This document shows, piece by piece, positions 34,813 to 42,865 of a stretch of 58,662 bases of DNA. Both the position numbers and the translations under genes were made by a program. The DNA comes from an uncultured Flavobacterium sp. Lineage in GTDB: Bacteria > Bacteroidota > Bacteroidia > Flavobacteriales > Flavobacteriaceae. The stretch covers positions 1 to 58,662 of the forward strand of contig CANROJ010000008.1 of NCBI GenBank assembly GCA_947632215.1, read 5' to 3'. Positions within the stretch are counted from its first letter, which is position 1. The number at the start of each line of letters is the position of its first letter. Below the pieces are notes generated by a model that had not been told where the DNA came from, did no database searches, and saw only the letters and a program-made list of their open reading frames with translations.

Positions 34813-35739
34813 TTATACAATAAAATCCTCATAATTAATAATAGTAGTATACCCTTTAGAGTGAAAATATTTTGTTGGATTAATTTCACTGGCAACCAAA
34901 ATAAAATCTCCACCCCATGCACCTAAACTTTTAATAGCGCCAGGGAAATCACTAAATAAAAGACATTTTACTTGGGGTTGTTCAATTATATCAGAGATAA
35001 TCTTTTCATGTACTTCCATTAGATCCATGAACTCCGGTAAGAATCTACATTCACTCATCTTCTGACCTATAGCATTAATTGATTCAATACTATGCTTAAA
35101 ATCAGAATCTTTGCATTTCTTTTTTTGATTATAATGAACTATTGCTTCTTTGCTAGATTGTTTTTGATTTAAATAAACAAAATATAAGTTTTTAGTGATA
35201 TTAGAATCTAGAGTTGCTTTTTCTACCACTGGGGTAAAATTTTTACGTGTGAAAAAAATAGGCGTTTTCGAATTAGCACATGCTATATCATATCCACTCC
35301 CCTTGAAAGAGTACTCTAATAATTGATATGGATTAACTTTGAACCAACTAGCAATATTATTAATCCAAGTTGAAGAGGTGCCTAATCCCCAAAGACGCTC
35401 AAAAGTAAGGTAACACTCTATTTTAAATCCACCTTGCTCTTTCAGAAAGCTAGGATTTAACTGGTGAGCTGCAGACAAAACTTCAAATAATGTAGTATAA
35501 AATTTACTAGCACCTAATTTTTGTCTTTGTTCCATAATGTGATTAATTTGAACTTCTTCCTCTAACCAGAGCTGACCATCTACATTAAAGCTTTTCCAGT
35601 AAATTATAGGCTCTGTTATTGTATGCACTAGCATTCTTTGTCCTTTTTTACAAGGTAGAGCTAAAGCCCTAACTCCATCTAGAACTAAATATTCACCACT
35701 AAGTAAGACCTTTGCATGACTGAAGTATTCCTCTTTCAT
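34813..35739 (-). CDS. GYDIA-type GHMP kinase, candidate phosphomevalonate kinase
   Basis: A 308-residue cytosolic kinase of the GHMP superfamily. Motif 1 is KVLLSGEYLVLDGVRALALP, the nucleotide loop is WGLGTSSTWINNIASWF (a variant of the usual PxxxGLGSS), and KGSGYDIACANSKTPIFF near residue 150 is the GYDIA signature of a Bacteroidota-wide family. The C-terminal motif is LGAWGGDFILVAS. It lies 2 bases after the HMG-CoA reductase gene, in the same operon, and no other phosphomevalonate kinase is present, so it is the best candidate for that step. This is an inference: the family has not, to my knowledge, been biochemically tested. Confidence 0.8.
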   Translation of the reverse strand: MKEEYFSHAKVLLSGEYLVLDGVRALALPCKKGQRMLVHTITEPIIYWKSFNVDGQLWLEEEVQINHIMEQRQKLGASKFYTTLFEVLSAAHQLNPSFLKEQGGFKIECYLTFERLWGLGTSSTWINNIASWFKVNPYQLLEYSFKGSGYDIACANSKTPIFFTRKNFTPVVEKATLDSNITKNLYFVYLNQKQSSKEAIVHYNQKKKCKDSDFKHSIESINAIGQKMSECRFLPEFMDLMEVHEKIISDIIEQPQVKCLLFSDFPGAIKSLGAWGGDFILVASEINPTKYFHSKGYTTIINYEDFIV

Positions 35740-35741
35740 AA

Positions 35742-37058
35742 CTAGCTACGTAATATTTCCAAATAATCAACAACTGCGCTATGAGTTACAACCTTATTCT
35801 GAAAATGTTCTAAAACACTTTGTTTCTCATATTTGTCTGCTCCGAATTGATTCAATATATTATTAAGGTGCATTTTCATATGACCTTTCTGAATACCAGT
35901 GGTGGTTAAAGACTTTACTGCAGCAAAATTCTGTGCTAATCCAGCCACAGCAATTATTTGCATTAACTCCTTAGCATCAGGATTCTCTAAAATCTGTAAA
36001 GCTACTTTTACCATTGGATGCAAAGATGTTAAGCCGCCAACGGTGCCCACCGCTAAAGGAAGATCAATCCAAAAAGAAAAAATCCCATCTTCCACCTTAG
36101 CATAAGACAAACTTTTATATAGACCAGTTTTACAGGCATAAGCATGAACTCCGGCTTCAATTGCTCTAAAATCATTCCCTGTAGCTAGAACCACAGCATC
36201 AACGCCATTCATCACTCCTTTATTATGAGTAACAGCACGATAAGGTTCTACAGAAGCTATATCTACAGCTTGCACAAATTTTTGCCCAAACAATACCGGA
36301 TCCTCTATATCAGCACTTTTAAGATCTTCAACTGGACAACTTACACTTGCTCTAACCACACAATTTGGAACGTAATTAGAGAGTATGCTCATGATAACAT
36401 CGATACTTTGCTGAGCTACCAAAAATTCCTGGTAATTCTCTGCCTTATATTTCAAAGTAGCGGCTATTTGTTCTAAGCAAGAGTTAATAAAGTTAGCCCC
36501 CATACTATCTTTGGTTTCGAAGCTAACATGTAATTGATAGTAGTTTGCCAAATCTTGGGTTTTATCTATGAGCTCAATAGAGGATATTCCACCGCCTCGC
36601 TTTTGCATATTCTGGGTGATACTCTGAGTATCAGTTAAGAAATCCCCTTGAATACCCGCGATAAATTTTTCAAGTTTACTTTTATCTCCTTCAAACATAA
36701 AGTGTACTTGTCCAATTTTTTGCGTACCTAAAACTTCTGCTTTAAATCCACCTCTTTTACTCCAATATTTGGCAGATTTAGCTGCTGCTGCAACCACAGA
36801 GCTTTCTTCAATTACCATTGGAATAGTATACTGCTTACCATTAATTAAAAAATTAGGAGCCACACCAAAAGGCAAATAGAAATTAGTAATAGTGTTTTCG
36901 ATAAATTCGTCATGAAGCTTTTGTAATTCCGCATCTTGATTCCAGTACTTTTGTATGACTTGTTGTACTTCACTAGAATCTTGAAAATAAGTTTTTGCTA
37001 TCCAGTTAATTTTCTCAAGCTTACTTAACTTAGAAAAACCATTTATATTACCTTGCAT
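35742..37058 (-). CDS. mvaA: Hydroxymethylglutaryl-CoA reductase, class II (degradative type)
   Basis: A 438-residue enzyme that makes mevalonate from HMG-CoA. It is of the class II bacterial type: no N-terminal membrane region, and motifs ITNFYLPFGVAPNFLINGK, EESSVVAAAAKSAKYW (catalytic Glu), KDSMGANFINSC, THNKGVMNGVDAVVLATGNDFRAIEAG (catalytic Lys and Asp), and a C-terminal LTTTGIQKGHMKMHL with the catalytic His. Length matches Pseudomonas mevalonii HMGR (428). Although called degradative, in Flavobacteriia it is thought to feed isoprenoid synthesis, and here it is followed by a GHMP kinase. A TATATTTG box lies just upstream. The call is strong. Confidence 0.94.
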   Translation of the reverse strand: MQGNINGFSKLSKLEKINWIAKTYFQDSSEVQQVIQKYWNQDAELQKLHDEFIENTITNFYLPFGVAPNFLINGKQYTIPMVIEESSVVAAAAKSAKYWSKRGGFKAEVLGTQKIGQVHFMFEGDKSKLEKFIAGIQGDFLTDTQSITQNMQKRGGGISSIELIDKTQDLANYYQLHVSFETKDSMGANFINSCLEQIAATLKYKAENYQEFLVAQQSIDVIMSILSNYVPNCVVRASVSCPVEDLKSADIEDPVLFGQKFVQAVDIASVEPYRAVTHNKGVMNGVDAVVLATGNDFRAIEAGVHAYACKTGLYKSLSYAKVEDGIFSFWIDLPLAVGTVGGLTSLHPMVKVALQILENPDAKELMQIIAVAGLAQNFAAVKSLTTTGIQKGHMKMHLNNILNQFGADKYEKQSVLEHFQNKVVTHSAVVDYLEILRS

Positions 37059-37078
37059 AAGTTTCTATTTTTAAAGGA

Positions 37079-37086
37079 CAAATATA
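37079..37086 (-). promoter_or_regulatory. Candidate -7 box (TATATTTG) for HMG-CoA reductase
   Basis: Minus-strand TATATTTG, the best TAnnTTTG form, ends 20 bases before the mvaA start codon. It would drive mvaA and the GHMP kinase together. Confidence 0.5.
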
Positions 37087-37269
37087 ACTTAAATCTATAC
37101 TAGATAAAAATTCTTATAAACTTACAATTACACCTAACTTTCTAAGTTATCTATACCTAATACAGCATTCGAGGGTAATTTTTATCGTATTGTTAGTTAA
37201 TCCCTAAAATAAATTGGGCTAAATGATATTTTTTGTTTAAAATTGAAAGTTTTTTGAATCATAACAACA

Positions 37270-39435
37270 ATGAAATACTCTAACCTAACCCTATTACTGT
37301 GCATTATGGTAGCCCAATTTACTTTTGCACAAAAGAAAATCCAACAAGAAGAACTATGGAATGGCACCTTTAGAACAAAAGTGATGCAGTCTGTAAATGC
37401 AATGGAAAACTCTAATCACTATACTAGAATAGAGAGTGATGATGACAACAACCAAGAAATTAACTTATATAGTTTTGAAACCCTAGAGAAGGTTAAGACC
37501 TTGTTTTCTACAGCAGATCATACTACAATTTCCTCGATAGCATCCTATATATTCGACAACAAAGAACAACAAATTTTATTAGGGACTAATCCTACTCCAA
37601 TTTATAGACGTTCAGTATTAGCGGATTATTATCTATTTAATCCACAGGATGACTCATTTATTAAGATAGCCGATCATAAAATATTACAACCTACTTTTTC
37701 AAATGATGCTAAAAAAATAGCTTACGCTTATCAAAATAATTTATTCATCTATGATATAGCCACAAAGACAACAACTACTGTAACTACTGACGGTCAAAAA
37801 AACCATATTATAAATGGTATCTCTGATTGGGTATATGAAGAAGAGTTTGGTATTGTTCGAATGTTTGACTGGAGTAAGGATTCTGACAAATTGGCCTATG
37901 TTAAATTTGATGAGACACAAGTACCAGAATATTCAATGGATATATATGGTAGTGGTTTATATCCTAGCCAACAAACTTTTAAATATCCCAAAGCTGGAGA
38001 AAACAACTCTATAGTTTCTCTACATATTTACGATATTAAAGCACAACAAACACAAAAAGTTGATCTAAGTGAATTTCACGACTTTTACATACCACGTATA
38101 AAGTGGACTAATGATAACAAATACCTTAGTGCCCAGATTATCAACAGACATCAAAATGATCTAAAACTATTCTTTATTGATTCAAACAACTTAAAGAAGA
38201 CCTTGATTCTAAACGAAACAGATCCTGCTTACGTTGATATTCAAACGATAAGCTTTCAAGATAACAACGATTTTATTTGGCTAAGTGAAAGAGACGGTTT
38301 TAATCATTTATACTACTATAATAAAGATGGAAAGCTAATCAATCAAATTACAAAAGGGGATTGGGAAGTTTCTAATTACTATGGAGTAGATACAAAAAAT
38401 AAAAAAATATACTATCAATCAGTAGAAAAAGGGCCTAGATATAGAGATATATACTCTATTAATTTAGATGGTAAGAACAAAAAACAACTTTCCTCTGAAA
38501 CTGGAACTAACTCGGCGATATTTAGTCCTAATTTCGACTTATTTATAAACATTCATTCTTCGACAAGTTCAGCACCTTCTTATACTTTAAAACAAAGTAA
38601 GAATGGTAAAGTAGTTAAGGAGATCTTAAACAATAAAGAGTTAGAGCAACAAATTCTACCTTATAATTTACCACAAAAGGAATTTTTAGAAATACCAACT
38701 ACAGATGGAACTCTTCTAAATGCTTGGATGTTCAAGCCAGCAGATTTTGACTCAACAAAACAGTATCCTGTATTTATGTACCAATATAGTGGTCCTGGTA
38801 GCCAAAATGTTGCTGACAAATGGAACGACACCAATGATTACTGGCACGCTATGCTTACTCAAAAAGGATATATTGTAGTTACAGTAGATCCAAGAGGTAC
38901 AGGATTCAGAGGAGCTGATTTTAAAAAAATAACTCAAAATGAATTAGGTAAATACGAGGTAGAAGACCAAACCAATGCGGCAAAATATCTAGGGAACCTT
39001 TCTTATGTAGATAAAAGTAGAATAGGAATTTGGGGATGGAGCTATGGTGGTTTCATGTCTTCTAATTGCTTACTACAATCACCCGATGTATTTAAACTAG
39101 CCATTGCAGTAGCTCCAGTAACTAATTGGAGATATTATGATAGTATCTACACCGAAAGATATATGAAGACTCCACAAGAAAACCCATCTGGATACGACAC
39201 AAACTCTCCCGTGACTTATGCAGATAACCTTAAGGGAAGATATCTTCTAATACACGGTACGGCTGATGATAACGTACATGTCCAAAACTCTATGTCTATG
39301 ATTGAAGCCCTAGTGCAACATAACAAAGATTTTGACTGGCTGATTTACCCTGATAGAGACCATGGTATCCATGGAGGAAACACAAGAATGCAGCTATACA
39401 ATAAAATGACAAATTTCGTAATTGAAAACTTATAA
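37270..39435 (+). CDS. Dipeptidyl peptidase IV (S9 family)
   Basis: A 721-residue exported serine protease that clips X-Pro or X-Ala dipeptides from peptide N-termini. It starts with a signal peptide (residues 1-20, ending QFTFA). The beta-propeller part (~residues 60-470) carries the DPPIV double-glutamate motif, DWVYEEEFGIVRMFDWS, which anchors the substrate amino group. The hydrolase part has Ser591 in GWSYGGFMSS, the aspartate in HGTADDNVHVQ and the histidine in DRDHGIHGG. The length is typical for DPPIV. Directly downstream are three peptide transporters, so the products are probably taken up. The membership in S9B is certain; the exact preference is inferred. Confidence 0.95.
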   Translation: MKYSNLTLLLCIMVAQFTFAQKKIQQEELWNGTFRTKVMQSVNAMENSNHYTRIESDDDNNQEINLYSFETLEKVKTLFSTADHTTISSIASYIFDNKEQQILLGTNPTPIYRRSVLADYYLFNPQDDSFIKIADHKILQPTFSNDAKKIAYAYQNNLFIYDIATKTTTTVTTDGQKNHIINGISDWVYEEEFGIVRMFDWSKDSDKLAYVKFDETQVPEYSMDIYGSGLYPSQQTFKYPKAGENNSIVSLHIYDIKAQQTQKVDLSEFHDFYIPRIKWTNDNKYLSAQIINRHQNDLKLFFIDSNNLKKTLILNETDPAYVDIQTISFQDNNDFIWLSERDGFNHLYYYNKDGKLINQITKGDWEVSNYYGVDTKNKKIYYQSVEKGPRYRDIYSINLDGKNKKQLSSETGTNSAIFSPNFDLFINIHSSTSSAPSYTLKQSKNGKVVKEILNNKELEQQILPYNLPQKEFLEIPTTDGTLLNAWMFKPADFDSTKQYPVFMYQYSGPGSQNVADKWNDTNDYWHAMLTQKGYIVVTVDPRGTGFRGADFKKITQNELGKYEVEDQTNAAKYLGNLSYVDKSRIGIWGWSYGGFMSSNCLLQSPDVFKLAIAVAPVTNWRYYDSIYTERYMKTPQENPSGYDTNSPVTYADNLKGRYLLIHGTADDNVHVQNSMSMIEALVQHNKDFDWLIYPDRDHGIHGGNTRMQLYNKMTNFVIENL

Positions 39436-39490
39436 ATCTTCTTTTAAACAATTACTTAACTTTACTTAACTCAAAATAAACTAATTAAAA

Positions 39491-41257
39491 ATGGCAGTAG
39501 AAACTTCTACCAAACCAAGTCTTTTTGAATCAAAAGTGCTAGGACATCCCTCAGGACTTTTTGTATTATTTTTCACAGAAATGTGGGAGCGCTTCTCCTT
39601 CTATGGAATGCGTGTTTTATTAATCCAATTTTTAACTGCCAAAGTATTATTTGACAATCCTTATTCGGGTTGGGGTTGGTCTGCAGAACAAGCAGGTGCT
39701 CTTTACGGTACTTATGCGATGCTTTTATATTTAACACCAATTGTTGGGGGTATTATAGCAGATAAATATATCGGATCTAGATGGGCTGTAATTATTGGGG
39801 CAATCATAATGACAATTGGACATGGTGCAATGGCTTTTGATGCAAAAATCATGTTCTTTATTGGTTTAGCATGCTTAGTCTTAGGTACAGGTTTTTTCAA
39901 ACCTAACATGCCATCAATGCTAGGTGAAATGTACAAATACTTACCAGAGAAAAAAGACTCTGCATATACCATCTTTTACATGGGGGTAAACTCTGGTGCA
40001 TTCTTCGGGATGATGCTTTGTGGTTATATCGCGGAAACAAAAGGGTGGCACTATGGATTTACTTTAGCTGGTATTTTCATGCTTTTAGGGACGATCCAAT
40101 TCTGGCTAGCAAAACCATTGTTTGGTAATGTTGGAACTATTGACAAAACTTCTGCCCAAACTGAGCCTACACAAGAAGAATTAAAAGAAATTGAAGAAAC
40201 TAAAAACCCTTATACTCTTAAAGATTATTTCATAATTGGGTTTGTTGCAATCATTGGTTTACTATATGCCTTTAATGATCCTTTATCTCAAAATGGAGTA
40301 ATTGACATATTTCAATTCTTAGATACCTCCTTTTTAAGAGGACAAAACCTAGTGGCTATAATTGCCCTACTAAGCTTTATTTACTTAGTAGTTTCCAGAA
40401 TTCTTAGATATGGTTCTATCATTAGAGACAGAATGTTTGCTGTAATTATATTAGCGTTCTTTGTAATGTTCTTCTTTATGAGTTTTGAACAAGGAGCTAC
40501 CTCTTTAGTACTTGTAGCTAGAGATTACGTAGATAGGGACCTACAAGGGGGCGCATTGACTATTTTCAATATAGTAAATACTGCATTGACTATTATTCCA
40601 TTAATAATTATATCATGGGTATTAATTCTACTTGCTAAGGCAACTTGGAAGAAAATTGCATTATCAAATATTATTTTATTGGTTTGTTTTATTGGAATTT
40701 GGGCTTTAGCAATTTGGATGCTTAATACAGAGTACTCTAGAGAGACTTCACAAATCACAGTATCATGGTTCTCTATTTTGAACTCGTTTTTCATTATATC
40801 TTTAGCTTCGAGTGTATCGAAACTATGGGACTCTAAATACAATCCATCGGCAGCCTTTAAATACGGCTTTGGTTTAATTTTAGTAGCTATCGGGTTTTTA
40901 ATTTTAGGCCTAGGATCTCAAGGAATGCAAGAAGGTGTAAAAATGTCTATGATATTCTTAGTTTTAACATATCTATTCCATACATTAGGAGAATTATTTA
41001 TTTCACCTGTTGGACTTTCTTACGTTTCTAAATTAGTTCCTGCTAAAATGCTAGCTTTTATGTTCGGTATGTGGTACTTAGCATTAGCAATCGCACAGAA
41101 ATTCGCTGCGATTTTGGGTAGTCAAATAGAAGTTATTAAAGAGACTTATTCTCTTAGCCACTTCTTTTTCCTATTCACATTAATACCAGCCCTAGCCGGA
41201 GTATTAGTAATACTGTTAAATCCAATGTTAAAAAAATTAATGCACGGGGTACGCTAA
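39491..41257 (+). CDS. POT family peptide transporter 1
   Basis: A 588-residue proton-coupled oligopeptide transporter with about 14 helices. The proton-coupling motif E-x-x-E-R-F appears as FFTEMWERFSFYGMRVLL, and the second signature FYMGVNSGAFFGMMLCGY lies in helix 5. It is very like the third gene of the array (same opening VLGHPSGLFVLFFTEM), so the two are duplicates, while the middle one is more distant. Di- and tripeptides are the usual substrates. It follows the DPPIV gene by 55 bases and is probably in the same operon, which explains the supply of substrate. A short acidic cytoplasmic loop (SAQTEPTQEELKEIEETKN) separates the two six-helix bundles. Confidence 0.95.
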   Translation: MAVETSTKPSLFESKVLGHPSGLFVLFFTEMWERFSFYGMRVLLIQFLTAKVLFDNPYSGWGWSAEQAGALYGTYAMLLYLTPIVGGIIADKYIGSRWAVIIGAIIMTIGHGAMAFDAKIMFFIGLACLVLGTGFFKPNMPSMLGEMYKYLPEKKDSAYTIFYMGVNSGAFFGMMLCGYIAETKGWHYGFTLAGIFMLLGTIQFWLAKPLFGNVGTIDKTSAQTEPTQEELKEIEETKNPYTLKDYFIIGFVAIIGLLYAFNDPLSQNGVIDIFQFLDTSFLRGQNLVAIIALLSFIYLVVSRILRYGSIIRDRMFAVIILAFFVMFFFMSFEQGATSLVLVARDYVDRDLQGGALTIFNIVNTALTIIPLIIISWVLILLAKATWKKIALSNIILLVCFIGIWALAIWMLNTEYSRETSQITVSWFSILNSFFIISLASSVSKLWDSKYNPSAAFKYGFGLILVAIGFLILGLGSQGMQEGVKMSMIFLVLTYLFHTLGELFISPVGLSYVSKLVPAKMLAFMFGMWYLALAIAQKFAAILGSQIEVIKETYSLSHFFFLFTLIPALAGVLVILLNPMLKKLMHGVR

Positions 41258-41292
41258 GAGTCTGCCCAGTATTACATAATTAATAATTACCA

Positions 41293-42828
41293 ATGAGTCA
41301 AACACAAACATTAGAACAAATCCAAAATTTCTCAGGAAAGTATCCTAAGCAAATTTGGAGTTTATTCTTCTCAGAAATGTGGGAGCGTTTCTGCTTCTAT
41401 GGAATGAGAGGAATGTTGATAATCTTCATGATTTCTCAACTTCAACTTGCAGAAGAACAAGCAAATCTTCAATATGGATCAATCCAAGCCTTTGTTTATG
41501 CTTTTACCTTCTTAGGAGGTCTTCTAGCTGATAAAATATTAGGTTTTAGAAAATCACTCTTCTGGGGAGGTCTTCTAATGATTACAGGAAGTTTAATTTT
41601 AGCTTACGACCCTGGGTCATTTTTCTTTGTTGGAATTGCCTTTACAGTAATTGGAACAGGATTCTTTAAACCAAATATTTCAACGATGGTCGGAAAACTG
41701 TACAAAAAAGGAGATAGTCGTACAGACGCAGGTTTCTCTTTATTCTATGCAGGTATCAACCTTGGAGCTTTAATTGGTGGATATGTATGTATTGCTATAG
41801 GAAAAGGTAGCTTATTTGCTTCTTATATACCAGCAGATAAAACATGGAATGTAGCTTTTGGATTAGCTGCATTTGTAATGATGATTAGTTTAATCAACTT
41901 TATCTTAACTAAAAAATCTTTAGGCCCAATTGGACTTCAACCTATGCAAATAGGGAAAAATGGAGAGCAAACTAAAATGCCTTTCTGGAAAGAATTAGCT
42001 ACATACCTTGCTACTTTCGCAATGATACCTTTAGTGATTTTAATGGTAGATAATACAGAGTATACAAACTACTTTATGATTATCGTAGGGCCAGCTGCAC
42101 TTTTGTACTTATTTTACGAAATGACTAAGCTTAACAAAAGTGAACGAAAAAAGATATTCGCAGCACTAATATTCATTGTCTTCTCTATTTTATTCTTTGG
42201 TATTTATGAGCAAGCTGGAGGCTCTTTGAGTATCTTTGCTTCAAAGAACTTAAATTCTGACCTTCTGGGAATGCACTTAGATCCAAATGGGGTAAATAAC
42301 TCAGGAGGTGCTTTCTTTATTATTTTTATCGCACCACTTTTAGGTTTACTTTGGATCTATTTAAATAAAAAAGGCATTGAACCAAATACAATCATAAAAT
42401 TTGGTTTAGGTTTCTTACTTTTGGGAGCAGGATACTACGCATTATTCGCTACAAAATTCTTCGCTACACTACAAGGAATTACTTCTCTAGACTTCTTTAC
42501 ATTAGCCCTGTTAATTATTACTTTAGGAGAGTTATGTTTATCGCCAATTGGGCTTTCAATTATGACTAAACTATCGACGGCTAACTTACAAGGAATGATG
42601 ATGGGAATGTGGTTCTTAGCTAGTGCTTACGGACAATATGTAGCAGGACTAATTGGTGCTGCAATGAGTAAAAGTGCAGTTGTCTCTACTGGTGCAGATC
42701 CAAATTATGAGGCTTTAATAGCTTTTACAAATGGATATAAACAATTAGGACTATATGCTGTAGTAGCAGGTATAATTCTTATACTAATTTCACCATATAT
42801 TAAAAAATTAATGCAAGAGGTGAAGTAA
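41293..42828 (+). CDS. POT family peptide transporter 2
   Basis: A 511-residue proton-coupled oligopeptide transporter, the shortest of the array. The E-x-x-E-R-F motif is in LFFSEMWERFCFYGMRGMLI and the helix 5 signature is FSLFYAGINLGALIGGYV. It differs clearly from its two neighbours (YAGINLGA in place of YMGVNSGA, no HPSG start), so the specificity probably differs. It starts 35 bases after transporter 1. The same three-gene block with DPPIV upstream indicates peptide uptake as the main role. Confidence 0.95.
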   Translation: MSQTQTLEQIQNFSGKYPKQIWSLFFSEMWERFCFYGMRGMLIIFMISQLQLAEEQANLQYGSIQAFVYAFTFLGGLLADKILGFRKSLFWGGLLMITGSLILAYDPGSFFFVGIAFTVIGTGFFKPNISTMVGKLYKKGDSRTDAGFSLFYAGINLGALIGGYVCIAIGKGSLFASYIPADKTWNVAFGLAAFVMMISLINFILTKKSLGPIGLQPMQIGKNGEQTKMPFWKELATYLATFAMIPLVILMVDNTEYTNYFMIIVGPAALLYLFYEMTKLNKSERKKIFAALIFIVFSILFFGIYEQAGGSLSIFASKNLNSDLLGMHLDPNGVNNSGGAFFIIFIAPLLGLLWIYLNKKGIEPNTIIKFGLGFLLLGAGYYALFATKFFATLQGITSLDFFTLALLIITLGELCLSPIGLSIMTKLSTANLQGMMMGMWFLASAYGQYVAGLIGAAMSKSAVVSTGADPNYEALIAFTNGYKQLGLYAVVAGIILILISPYIKKLMQEVK

Positions 42829-42865
42829 TTCATCTTTTGCCATTTATATATTTACACTTTTAAAC

